Assembly: GCA_017449135.1 (NCBI GenBank)
Contig: JAFSKE010000017.1
Coordinates: 1 to 40,295 of the forward strand
DNA: 40,295 nt
Reading direction: 5' to 3'
Origin: Synergistaceae bacterium
GTDB lineage: Bacteria; Synergistota; Synergistia; Synergistales; Aminobacteriaceae
Shown: positions 31,480 to 38,793 of the stretch, one piece after another
How the letters are laid out: each line of letters opens with the position of its first letter
How positions within the stretch are numbered: the stretch's first letter is position 1
The notes under the pieces: generated by a model
Databases searched by the model: none
Told to the model about the DNA's origin: nothing
The model's input: only the letters and a program-made list of their open reading frames with translations
Program-made: the position numbers and the translations under genes

Positions 31480-31594
31480 ACCCTTCCGTCTCACTTCGTG
31501 AGCCACCTTCCCTCATTGAGGGACGGCGTTTATGTAGTAAACAAAAAGTCTCCCCTTGCTAAGGGGAGACGTCGATTTATCGACAGAGAGGTTT
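31480..31594 (+). repeat. Multi-hairpin interspersed repeat, copy D
   Basis: It begins right after the cysE stop with CCCTTCCGTCTCACTTCGTG, then a variant second hairpin (CCTTCCCTCATTGAGGGACGG), the CTCCCCTTGCTAAGGGGAG hairpin, the CGTCGATTTATCGACAG hairpin and GAGAGGTTTT. It fills the space between convergent cysE and the TMEM43-family gene and could act as their terminator. Confidence 0.75.
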
Positions 31595-31604
31595 TATTTT
31601 TATG

Positions 31605-32786
31605 TTATGCCGCAGATTTTTTACCCTTCGAGTATGAAAGATAAATTAACACTGCTGCAATAGCAATCAAAATTCCTGCGACGATAGGTCTGTATCTTAC
31701 CCATGCAATCGCTATTACGATTAATGACCATGCAAGACCGAGAATAAATGCTACAAGGCCTGTACCTGCTCCGATGATCGTTCCGACTAAAGGTATTACA
31801 TCGCCTAAAACTGAAAGAGGATTGAAAATCATTCTTAAGCCGATAATCACAAAAATTATTCCTACGATTCTCAAAATCCATGCCATTGTTTGATTTCCTG
31901 AACGTGCCCCCTCAAACATTTTTGCCATTCCCGCCGTTCCCATTGAAAGCCTGCTGAATGTGTAACCGTTTGAAGCCGTAAATTCCTCAAATGTATTTCT
32001 GATTACCTGAGCAATTATTGAAATGTCTGCCTGCGGTGTCTGCTTGAATGTTATTCTGACATCTCCGATTAAAGGACTGCCGGGATTTTCGCCTAAATAA
32101 ACTGTGCTTCCCGAAACTTTTATTAATTCTTCGGGCTTAACGTAATAAGGATCTGAAATTAAATTTTTCACCGAATCAATATTTACATCTGCACTCGTGA
32201 GATTCATTGCGACTGCTCCGGAAATTGAATGTTTCAAGAAATCAGGAAGTGTGTATGCTCCGAATTTAACTTCAGGTGCCCAGAATGTTTCGTCTTTGAC
32301 GTTCGCTAAAATTTTATTCTGTCCTCTGTATTCAGGGTCTTTGAATGAATTTGAATCAACTGGATTTGAAACCCATTCCTTTTCGTATGTGTAAGTCGTA
32401 ACAGTTTCTTCACCGCCGCCAAGTTTTTTGCGGGTCTCGGAATGTGAGTGTTCTGTCCATTGATAATATTCAACTTCACGTTCGAGATTGATTGCCTGAA
32501 TTTTTACGCCGAAAACGTTATCCGTCAAAATATTTTCGGTCTCTGCCCGTCCGATTGCGTGAATAACTTTTCCTTCGAGTGCAGGATCAACTTTGCTGAT
32601 GTCCTTAACATCTTGAGTAACTAATTCAGCCTCTCCGATTGCACCGGCAGTTTTGAAAGTTCTGCCTTCGTTCCACCATAGAAGCCCTGTCGCAACAGCA
32701 ATAATTACGAATCCCGTTACAATTCCTCCGAAGGATTCGCCGAGTCTTTGAAACCAGTTTTTGCTGGTTGTTTCTGTGTAAGCCAT
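31605..32786 (-). CDS. TMEM43 family membrane protein
   Basis: A 393-residue protein of the TMEM43/DUF1625 family. It has one N-terminal membrane helix (FGGIVTGFVIIAVATGLLWWNEGR, about 18-41, with the family LWWNEG motif), a large extracytoplasmic domain with VDPALEGKVIHAIGRA, and a cluster of hydrophobic helices at the C-terminus (about 285-385). The eukaryotic homologue sits in the inner nuclear membrane; the bacterial role is unknown, with membrane organisation suspected. The RBS AAGGAGG precedes the ATG. A promoter-like pair (TTGTTT at 32830-32835, TAATAT at 32808-32813, 16-base spacer) lies right at the edge of the tnpB element. Confidence 0.85.
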   Translation of the reverse strand: MAYTETTSKNWFQRLGESFGGIVTGFVIIAVATGLLWWNEGRTFKTAGAIGEAELVTQDVKDISKVDPALEGKVIHAIGRAETENILTDNVFGVKIQAINLEREVEYYQWTEHSHSETRKKLGGGEETVTTYTYEKEWVSNPVDSNSFKDPEYRGQNKILANVKDETFWAPEVKFGAYTLPDFLKHSISGAVAMNLTSADVNIDSVKNLISDPYYVKPEELIKVSGSTVYLGENPGSPLIGDVRITFKQTPQADISIIAQVIRNTFEEFTASNGYTFSRLSMGTAGMAKMFEGARSGNQTMAWILRIVGIIFVIIGLRMIFNPLSVLGDVIPLVGTIIGAGTGLVAFILGLAWSLIVIAIAWVRYRPIVAGILIAIAAVLIYLSYSKGKKSAA

Positions 32787-32807
32787 AAAAAAATTCCTCC
32801 TTAAAAA

Positions 32808-32835
32808 ATATTAAGAATTAAAATTTATGAAACAA
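32808..32835 (-). promoter_or_regulatory. Possible promoter for the TMEM43-family gene
   Basis: On the minus strand TTGTTT (32830-32835) and TAATAT (32808-32813) are spaced by 16 bases, upstream of a strong RBS. The -35 lies only about 4 bases outside the inferred right end of the insertion sequence. Confidence 0.4.
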
Positions 32836-32838
32836 GAA

Positions 32839-33000
32839 TGAACTACCCCCAATTATATAATAAATGGGAGCTTCCTAATTCATAGAGGTCAGCGTTGCAA
32901 CATTTTTGTTTATGTTCCCGTCTTACGTCCTCTCCAAAGGCGTTGATTCCCTGTGTTCCACAGGTATTTTTATTCATTTTTGACAACAAAATCATATTTC
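32839..33000 (-). ncRNA. Predicted omega RNA (reRNA) at the tnpB 3' end
   Basis: TnpB elements make a guide RNA scaffold from the 3' end of tnpB and the right end. Here the coding sequence runs directly into the right end, and the segment with GGAAGCTCCCA and GGGGGTAGTTCA can fold as the terminal hairpin. The guide would be the flanking sequence starting near 32838 on the minus strand (TTCTTGTTTCATAAAT). The 5' boundary is an estimate. Confidence 0.4.
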
Positions 33001-34132
33001 GGGCTGCGTGAATGTCCCTATCTTCTCTGTAACCGCATTGACATTCAAAAATCCTATCTGAAAGTGTAATTTCTTTATTTATTTTTCCGCACTTCGGACA
33101 GGTTTTTGTTGTTGCAACATTTTTCGGCAAAACTACAACACGATCATTTTTCATTAATTTTGCTTTCACAATTCCTAATGCTGAATGTTGAACAGTTTTT
33201 CCGAAAAATCCCTTTTGCCAGCCACGTAAATTTTCGTCCTGCATGTAAACTTTTTCATGTTTAAGTAACTCATTAACGATTTTGTTTGCTTTATCTTTTT
33301 TTCTGTTGTCAATCTTTTGATATTCTTTCCTCAATAATTTTCGCAGTTTGTATCTGTTGCTGGAACCCTTTTTTCTCTTTGCTATCCGACGTTGAATTTT
33401 TTTAAGGCGTTTCGTTTCTCCAACAAATACATTAATTTTTTTGCCTTCTGACGTTGTTATTGAGGTTTTTATTCCCATATCGATTCCGATTTCCGGTTTA
33501 TATTTTTTAATTTCACCCCCCTTGTTTTGAAATGTTGTAATCGCAACGTAATAACCGTCAGGGAGATTCAATAATTTTGCGTTTGCAAATTCAATTCCGG
33601 GCATGTCAAAAAACTGCTCTGCTCCCTCGATTTTTATCGGGCGTTTTATTCCCTGAATTTTTATGTGTTTTTTATCACAAAATTTATAAGTTTTTCCGTA
33701 TTGTTGAAGATTTATTGATTCGTAATTTGATTTATATTTTAGACTTCCAATTTTTCGACCGTGTTTTTTCATTGCTGAAAGGGATTTTATGTTGTGTTTT
33801 ACGCCTTGAATTACTGACTGCTTCATATGAGAACTCAAATTTTCAAGCTCACGGGTTATGGGCTGTTTGTCTTTGTCCAGTCCCTGAATGGTTGTGATTT
33901 TATCATCATACTCGTTAATTTCGTTAGAGTTTGAGAATGTCAATACATCGTTATACAGCCATTTTGCCTCAACAAAAATCATTTTCATTTGTGTTTTTTC
34001 AAATTCGTTGAGATGCGAAAAATCTATTTTTACCCGAAAGACTCTGCAAACTTGACTCTGCCTTCTCAGACGAGTCTCTTTACCTTTTTCACGAATCCTG
34101 TTATTTTTTGCAAGCCTTTCTTCTTCCGTCAT
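32843..34132 (-). CDS. tnpB: TnpB RNA-guided nuclease (IS605 OrfB family)
   Basis: A 429-residue TnpB with intact RuvC triad: D218 in GIDMG, E300 in DENLRGW and D373 in DRDIHAARN. The zinc ribbon is present (CPKCGK and CQCGYR). TnpB cuts DNA guided by omega RNA and helps the element persist by cleaving empty sites. The C-terminus (SSHLLYNWG) is encoded by the element's right-end hairpin and the stop TAG lies inside GTAGTTCA, so the coding sequence and guide scaffold overlap. No frameshift is seen, so the nuclease is probably functional. The element depends on a TnpA encoded elsewhere for movement. Confidence 0.93.
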   Translation of the reverse strand: MTEEERLAKNNRIREKGKETRLRRQSQVCRVFRVKIDFSHLNEFEKTQMKMIFVEAKWLYNDVLTFSNSNEINEYDDKITTIQGLDKDKQPITRELENLSSHMKQSVIQGVKHNIKSLSAMKKHGRKIGSLKYKSNYESINLQQYGKTYKFCDKKHIKIQGIKRPIKIEGAEQFFDMPGIEFANAKLLNLPDGYYVAITTFQNKGGEIKKYKPEIGIDMGIKTSITTSEGKKINVFVGETKRLKKIQRRIAKRKKGSSNRYKLRKLLRKEYQKIDNRKKDKANKIVNELLKHEKVYMQDENLRGWQKGFFGKTVQHSALGIVKAKLMKNDRVVVLPKNVATTKTCPKCGKINKEITLSDRIFECQCGYREDRDIHAARNMILLSKMNKNTCGTQGINAFGEDVRREHKQKCCNADLYELGSSHLLYNWG

Positions 34133-34226
34133 TTTTCTCTTCTTGTGCGTTATTATACATGAAAATACAATTTATCTCTCACTTGTAGAAGGTAGAAGTG
34201 GGAGTCTTCTTGCGAATCATGATAGA

Positions 34227-34868
34227 TTATTGCTTTCGTTTTTTTTGTTTTGAGTTTTTCTCCAGAGTTTTCCATAAAAATTGATTCTTTGTTGCAGCCT
34301 TTTCACTTAATGGAAGTTCAACCCAGCCCCAAGCCGTTACAAGTATAAATCTCAAACTTATTCCCTGCTCTAAAAGTGCTTCAACGTGAGGAACAAATTT
34401 TATAATCTCATCAAATATAAATGTGTCGCTTATTATCCAAACTCTTTTGCAGTTAGGCCTGTTGAAAATCGCTGCGTAATCAATCGCAGATCTCAATCCG
34501 CTTTCACAATCAGCGTTCGCCAGACTCACGATTAACGTTTCGGGTTTTGAATCATCTTGATTTTGACTCGGAACTATGTTTGCAAATTCTTCGAGCTTCC
34601 CTAACTTTGAAAATAATTCGTTTAAGTCTCCTGATTCGTCATCGTCCATATATCCGAAAAATTCAGCAAAAATGTCCGTGTTTTCAGTTTCTTTTTCTTC
34701 GTCAGGTTTGCTAATGGCATCGTGAATCCAATTCCGAATTATCTCGACAGCTTCAAGAATATACTGCGGATATTCAGATTCTGAAATGGCAGATAATAAA
34801 TCGCTCATCATGATTTCAGGTTTTTTATTTGCTGCAGACCGTTGAATTTCGTCTTGATTCGTGTTCAT
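34227..34868 (-). CDS. Hypothetical protein, 213 residues
   Basis: A soluble, acidic protein with no recognised family. Residues about 25-50 are helical, followed by a run of acidic residues (EEKETENTDIFAEFF, MDDDESGD). The C-terminal half looks alpha/beta (ETLIVSLANADCESGLRSA, RVWIISDTFIFDEI, RFILVTAWGWVEL), and the tail is strongly basic (KQKKRKQ). A strong AGGAGG lies about 11 bases upstream. It lies 53 bases downstream of a methyltransferase gene and just before the tnpB element, which might have removed or replaced following genes. Confidence 0.6.
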   Translation of the reverse strand: MNTNQDEIQRSAANKKPEIMMSDLLSAISESEYPQYILEAVEIIRNWIHDAISKPDEEKETENTDIFAEFFGYMDDDESGDLNELFSKLGKLEEFANIVPSQNQDDSKPETLIVSLANADCESGLRSAIDYAAIFNRPNCKRVWIISDTFIFDEIIKFVPHVEALLEQGISLRFILVTAWGWVELPLSEKAATKNQFLWKTLEKNSKQKKRKQ

Positions 34869-34921
34869 TCTTTCCTCACGCCTCCTTCTAAAATAATTTA
34901 TTTTTTGTCATCTAAAAGTAA

Positions 34922-35503
34922 TCAAGTATAACATACTACGATAATTATTATTGTCCCGATTATTGTAGAAATTATTGTGTGTATTTCACTTTTCATTATG
35001 ATGTTCATGTCGAAGATTTTTGTAATACCCCTCCCCGCAAGCGAAGAGACAGAGAGGTTTGACAAAGAGGTCGGCCAGAATCTTTTTACGTTCTTGCAAT
35101 AATTTGAATATTCGAGGCCGAATTTCGAGAGCAAAAATTTTTCTTCGTGGGGAATTATTACGACGCAATATAAAATATAAAAACTCACAACGAAAATTAT
35201 AACGGGAATGACTCCTGCAATTATGCTCCAGCCAAGCCCGATTAAAAAATTTCCGAAATATAACGGATTTCTCATTAATGAATATGCCCCTGTTGTTGCA
35301 AGTTTTTGAGCTTTAACGTTTTCGCCCCTGTACAAGCCAATATAACCGACCGTCCAGCATCGCCATAACTGACCGATTAAAATTATTGGAAGCGAAATTA
35401 AAATTTGTGTCGGAGTCGTTTTTTTCGCCATAAACAAAATTATTACAAATAATAATGTCCAAAGCCCACCTCGCATTTTGAAAACCCACTCACGCATCTT
35501 CAA
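34922..35503 (-). CDS. Isoprenylcysteine carboxyl methyltransferase-like membrane protein
   Basis: A 193-residue membrane protein of the ICMT/PEMT-like methyltransferase group. The SAM-binding signature lies in TGAYSLMRNPLYFGNFLIGLGW and the IPHEEKFLLSKFGLEYSNYCK segment, both typical. Four to five membrane helices are visible. After VKRFWPT the sequence continues with SLSNLSVSSLAGRGITKIF, encoded by an interspersed-repeat fragment (35026-35072), then a hydrophobic C-terminal helix, so the natural end was probably just before and the tail has been extended. It overlaps the flippase-like gene by 14 bases. The substrate (a lipid or an isoprenoid) is not known. Confidence 0.8.
   Translation of the reverse strand: MKMREWVFKMRGGLWTLLFVIILFMAKKTTPTQILISLPIILIGQLWRCWTVGYIGLYRGENVKAQKLATTGAYSLMRNPLYFGNFLIGLGWSIIAGVIPVIIFVVSFYILYCVVIIPHEEKFLLSKFGLEYSNYCKNVKRFWPTSLSNLSVSSLAGRGITKIFDMNIIMKSEIHTIISTIIGTIIIIVVCYT
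35026..35072 (+). repeat. Interspersed repeat fragment within the methyltransferase gene (copy E)
   Basis: CCCCTCCCCGCAAGCGAAGAG followed by ACAGAGAGGTTTGACA matches the second hairpin and right end of the repeat family, without the middle. It is translated in frame on the minus strand as part of the methyltransferase C-terminus. Confidence 0.6.
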
Positions 35504-36539
35504 CCGAAGCTCCTTTGTGTAAATTTTCGCTAACTCCCCAGCCTAACATTCTTATTACTACGATAACGCCCATAAAAATCGAAATGTAATCCGTAAAGAA
35601 ACGGCACATTATTGATATTATCCCGGCCATGTTGTCAGGCATTAAAATCGAATATAACAAAGCTCCTCCGCCTTCAGCAAAACCGCTGCCCCCGGGTGTC
35701 GGAACAAAATACAAAACAAACATGAAAACAGATTGAACTGCTATAGTCTGAATATATCTGAAAGGCAATCCCACCGCTGACATTAAAACCGGCAAAACTG
35801 AAAACAACGCTAACAAATGCAAAACTGAAAGAATTACAGCGACGAATAACCAAAGTTTTCCAGAATGAAAAGCTATTTTGAAATTCAAAATGTAATTGTC
35901 AATCTCTTTGTCGAGCCATTGAATAATTTTTATAACACGCCTTTTCGACGAACCTAAAAATTTGAATCTCAAAAGCCACATCACTATTACATGACTCAAT
36001 CTTTTAATCGCTTCGGGTTTTATTAGCGTAAACGCAATGAACGCCCACATAAATAAAATTACGATAACGACATAAAAGACTAATCCTTTGAGAAACGGAC
36101 TGCCATCTAAAATACCGGGATCTAACATCAAGGCAACGGGAGCAGCTAATGTCAAAATTAAAATTGTCAGCATCGTTCGCATTAACGTTATTGCAATTCC
36201 TTTTCCGACAGGAACACCACGCTTGTAAAGTGCGTAAACCTGGAAAGGCCCTCCGCCGCTTTGCATTGGTGTAACGGCACCTCCAAAATAGTTGAGCCAG
36301 TTCAAAACCATTCCGATAGGAAACGAAACATGTTCGTGAGCCGCAGCAGCAAGTGCGCAAAATCGTCCCGCATCACAAATCCATGCAAAAAATACAACAC
36401 AAAGTGCAAGCAAAAGTTTTAATTTATTTGCGGTTAAGAGTGAATGAATTGTATTATCATCAACACTTCTGAAAATTATAAAAGCTCCCATTCCGAAAGC
36501 CAGCAGAATAAAAATTATAAGTCCTTTTCGCAGAGACAA
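35490..36539 (-). CDS. Flippase-like membrane protein (UPF0104/LPG synthase TM)
   Basis: A 349-residue integral membrane protein of the lysylphosphatidylglycerol synthase TM/UPF0104 family, with about eight membrane helices. Landmarks are LNYFGGAVTPMQSGGGPFQVYALYKRG and PTPGGSGFAEGG, the two family motifs. No catalytic MprF domain is attached, so it is more likely a lipid flippase or carrier-linked protein. The start is TTG with GGAGG 11 bases upstream. A minus-strand TATAAT at 36575-36580 may be its -10 box. It is the first gene of an apparent operon with the methyltransferase and the unknown 213-residue protein. Confidence 0.85.
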   Translation of the reverse strand: MSLRKGLIIFILLAFGMGAFIIFRSVDDNTIHSLLTANKLKLLLALCVVFFAWICDAGRFCALAAAAHEHVSFPIGMVLNWLNYFGGAVTPMQSGGGPFQVYALYKRGVPVGKGIAITLMRTMLTILILTLAAPVALMLDPGILDGSPFLKGLVFYVVIVILFMWAFIAFTLIKPEAIKRLSHVIVMWLLRFKFLGSSKRRVIKIIQWLDKEIDNYILNFKIAFHSGKLWLFVAVILSVLHLLALFSVLPVLMSAVGLPFRYIQTIAVQSVFMFVLYFVPTPGGSGFAEGGGALLYSILMPDNMAGIISIMCRFFTDYISIFMGVIVVIRMLGWGVSENLHKGASVEDA

Positions 36540-36544
36540 AACCT

Positions 36545-36774
36545 AAAATTCCTCCGTAAATAATTTGTTTTCTTATTATAACCTGTAATTTATGATTCAT
36601 GGATTTTTTGTGAAAAAAAAATTTTCAATCCTGCTCAAAAAAATAAATTTGTAAATTCTTGCGTGTACTGGAAAAAATAAATATTTTTGTAGTGGCAAAT
36701 GTAGTGGCAAAAATTTTATTTCTCATTGTGAAAAGATAATCTGAATTTGAGAATAAAATTATATCATTTCATTC
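36545..36774. other. Intergenic region with a short direct repeat
   Basis: This 230-base AT-rich stretch has no gene that I can support. It holds a TATAAT on the minus strand near 36575 (for the flippase-like gene). It also holds a direct repeat, GTAGTGGCAAA occurring twice in tandem around 36692-36715 with one base between copies. It could be a decayed attachment site or chance. Confidence 0.3.
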
Positions 36775-37131
36775 TCATAATTTAACACACTGATTACAAA
36801 ATGCTTCGATATTTTCAAATCCCATTTCTTTAACCGCCCATTCCGCAGCACTCGTTAAAAAAGGCAAAACCCTTTCTCCCTTTTCACTCAATGAGTATTC
36901 AACATGGGGAGGAACTTCGTTAAATTCATTTCGTTTTATTAATCCGTCCGACTCAAGTTCTTTCAAAGATTGCGAGAGCATCATATTAGTAATGTCTCCG
37001 AGTTTTCGTTTGATTGCACTGTAACGATGAGATTTTTTATTCGACAAAACGCAGATTATGGGAAGTTTCCATTTTCCCCCGAAAGTTTTATTAAGATATT
37101 TTAACGGACACAAAATTTTAGTTTCTGACAT
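36775..37131 (-). CDS. HxlR family transcriptional regulator
   Basis: A 118-residue winged-helix regulator. The start KILCPLKYLNKTFGGKWKLPII and the central LGDITNMMLSQSLKELESDGLIKR are HxlR signatures; CPL holds the conserved N-terminal cysteine used for redox or electrophile sensing in some members. The ATG at 37131 has AAGGAG 8 bases upstream; an in-frame start at 37188 would add 19 unlikely residues. It is divergent from an MBL hydrolase and a nitroreductase, which it probably controls. Confidence 0.9.
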   Translation of the reverse strand: MSETKILCPLKYLNKTFGGKWKLPIICVLSNKKSHRYSAIKRKLGDITNMMLSQSLKELESDGLIKRNEFNEVPPHVEYSLSEKGERVLPFLTSAAEWAVKEMGFENIEAFCNQCVKL

Positions 37132-37167
37132 AAAAATTTCTCCTTTAAGTATTAAAAAACTGACTTC

Positions 37168-37196
37168 TTGCAAAAATCTTATCATCAAAATAAAAT
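37168..37196 (+). promoter_or_regulatory. Promoter of the MBL-nitroreductase operon
   Basis: TTGCAA (37168-37173) and TAAAAT (37191-37196) are separated by 17 bases. The start region lies in the 100-base interval between the HxlR gene and the hydrolase, where an HxlR operator would be expected. Confidence 0.5.
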
Positions 37197-37231
37197 TTTA
37201 TCAGACTTAACATTGAGGAGGAAAATTAAAA

Positions 37232-37957
37232 ATGAAAATTGATGTCGTAAAACTTTATGATAACGGTACTTTTGCCGGAGATTTTTTATTCGGCGGAGAA
37301 AACAAAGCTGACGGCAGCAAAGATGAGAAATTTCCCGGCAGCCTTCAGAATTTTGTGATTGACACGGGCAAAGAAGTTATTTTGGTTGACACAGGATTTT
37401 CACCCGAAACACCTTTCAAAGGTTACACAAAAGTTAATGATTATGTCGAAGGTTTGGAAAAACTCGGCTACAAGAAAGAACAGGTTACAAAAATTCTCGT
37501 AACTCACAAACACCCCGACCATTCAGGAGAATTAAAAAGTTTCCCGAACGCAAAAATTTACATCGGCCCCGAAGATGCGGACGCTTTGAAATTAACCGGA
37601 GAAAATATTGTCAGGTGTGAATACACTGACGGAGCATACAAGAATTTTGAACACTGCCAGAAAGTTGCTGACGGCGTTTATTTTATCAAGGCACGAGGAC
37701 ACACAAAGGGCAACAGCATTGTAATTGCAGAAGGCGATGACGGAGTTTATTACATGATGCACGGCGATGTTACTTACAACGACACGGCATTGAAGAAAAA
37801 TAAGCTCTCAATCGTTTTTGAAGATTTAGAGGCTGCCCGTGATACTCTCAACAGAGTCCGTGAGTTTGTCAAAAATAATCCGACAATTTACCTTTCAACT
37901 CACACTCCCGAAGGCTACAAAAACCTCGAAGAAAAAATTATTATGAAGTTGGATTAA
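37232..37957 (+). CDS. Metallo-beta-lactamase fold hydrolase
   Basis: A 241-residue MBL-fold protein. The metal site is THKHPDH (H92, H94, D96, H97), with further ligands in ARGHTKGNS (H), MHGDVTYND (D) and the C-terminal STHTPE (H). VDTGF near residue 50 is the usual strand before the active site. The overall pattern is close to the AHL lactonase-like group, but a lactone substrate is only a guess; small ester or thioester hydrolysis is equally possible. A strong RBS (GAGGAGG) lies upstream. It lies 4 bases from the nitroreductase gene and opposite an HxlR regulator, suggesting a stress- or electrophile-induced detoxification unit. Confidence 0.9.
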   Translation: MKIDVVKLYDNGTFAGDFLFGGENKADGSKDEKFPGSLQNFVIDTGKEVILVDTGFSPETPFKGYTKVNDYVEGLEKLGYKKEQVTKILVTHKHPDHSGELKSFPNAKIYIGPEDADALKLTGENIVRCEYTDGAYKNFEHCQKVADGVYFIKARGHTKGNSIVIAEGDDGVYYMMHGDVTYNDTALKKNKLSIVFEDLEAARDTLNRVREFVKNNPTIYLSTHTPEGYKNLEEKIIMKLD

Positions 37958-37961
37958 TATA

Positions 37962-38528
37962 ATGGAATTTGAAAAAGTTTTAGTCAAACGTGCTTCGACA
38001 AGAAAATATAATTCTCAAGTTCCCTCTGACGATTTAATTCAAAAGGTAATTGATTCGGCGTTGTTAGCTCCGATTGTACATTTTCATAAATTACATTTGT
38101 CAGTCGTAACTAATCCCGAAGCCATTAAACTTGCGGAAGATGAAGCGGAAAAAATTTTCGGCGTTCCCGACGCTCCCGTTAAAATGCCGAAACCTTATTT
38201 GTATAACGCTCCCGTCTGGATAATTCTTTCAGGGAAAAAATATGACGAAAACGAAAATCCTAATGCTAAGCTGATGAACGATAATTTATTCTGGAATGTC
38301 GGTTCGATAATTGAGAATATGGAACTTCAGGCAACTGCTTTGGGACTTGCAAGCTGTGGAATTAACACGACTGTTGTAGCAATGAGAAACGCCCCCGAAG
38401 TCAAAAAAGCTGTCGGCATTCCCGAAGGTTATGATGCTCTTGCTTCGGTGATAATCGGCTACACAGATGTAAATATTCCTGATCGAAAAGTCAGACCTGA
38501 ATTTATCCCTGTGTCGTATGTAAAATAA
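37962..38528 (+). CDS. Nitroreductase family protein
   Basis: A 188-residue FMN-dependent oxidoreductase. The N-terminal RASTRKYNSQVPSDD is the FMN phosphate-binding motif of the family, and the GSIIENMELQATALGLASCGI helix and AVGIPEGYDALASVIIGY segment are the usual second half. It reduces nitro compounds, quinones or enones; the natural substrate is unknown. It follows the MBL hydrolase after 4 bases, so the two are co-expressed. Confidence 0.9.
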   Translation: MEFEKVLVKRASTRKYNSQVPSDDLIQKVIDSALLAPIVHFHKLHLSVVTNPEAIKLAEDEAEKIFGVPDAPVKMPKPYLYNAPVWIILSGKKYDENENPNAKLMNDNLFWNVGSIIENMELQATALGLASCGINTTVVAMRNAPEVKKAVGIPEGYDALASVIIGYTDVNIPDRKVRPEFIPVSYVK

Positions 38529-38647
38529 AATTTAGGCGTTAATTTAGTTAAAGCTGAAGCTGTGAGAATTTTTGCGAGACAGAGCATTCACGAAAATTGC
38601 CGTTCGTGATTCGTACTCCGAACTCTCATCTTGATAAAAATGAAAAA

Positions 38648-38693
38648 TTGAATTAAAATTCCCCATTATTATAATTTTATTTTTATTAGGAGG
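38648..38693 (+). promoter_or_regulatory. Promoter and RBS for the surface protein
   Basis: TTGAAT (38648-38653) and TATAAT (38670-38675) are 16 bases apart. AGGAGG follows at 38688-38693, and the first ATG lies at 38709. This is the best expression signal for the gene whose reading frame is then interrupted near the CACAG tract. Confidence 0.5.
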
Positions 38694-38708
38694 TAAAGTT
38701 TTCATAAA

Positions 38709-38793
38709 ATGCTCTTGACAAAAAAGAAATTCCGTGAAAAATTTTCACAGCACAGCACAGCACAGCTCAGCACAGCACAGCACAGCACCCTTT
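38709..38793 (+). CDS. Short leader frame from the best start codon, off-phase form
   Basis: Reading from the ATG at 38709, the frame encodes MLLTKKKFREKF, then a tract of S-T-A-Q-H residues from the CACAG repeats, and stops about 28 codons in, at a TAA just after the repeats. As given, it is not joined to the downstream secreted protein. A change of one 5-base unit would fuse it to the signal-peptide frame. Confidence 0.45.

Larger units (their letters stand above)
32839..34204 (-). mobile_element. IS200/IS605-group element with solo tnpB (IS1341-like)
   Basis: The element spans from the right end, read GGGGGTAGTTCA on the minus strand (end near 32839), to a left-end subterminal hairpin at 34176-34204 (CTCCCACTT pairing with AAGTGAGAG, one mismatch). 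There are no terminal inverted repeats or obvious target duplications, as expected for this group, and no tnpA. The right end forms an imperfect hairpin, and GTAGTTCA is the characteristic terminus of these elements. The exact outer left boundary is uncertain by about 20 bases. It sits between the unknown 213-residue gene and the TMEM43-family gene. Confidence 0.75.

Noticed and set aside
37132-37188. Longer HxlR start at 37188
   Set aside because: It would place the extra residues over the divergent promoter; the ATG at 37131 has a good RBS and matches family length.
38746-38785. CACAG tract as a CRISPR or origin iteron
   Set aside because: Units are 5 bases long and directly adjoining with no spacers, and the position is within a gene start; a microsatellite explains it.
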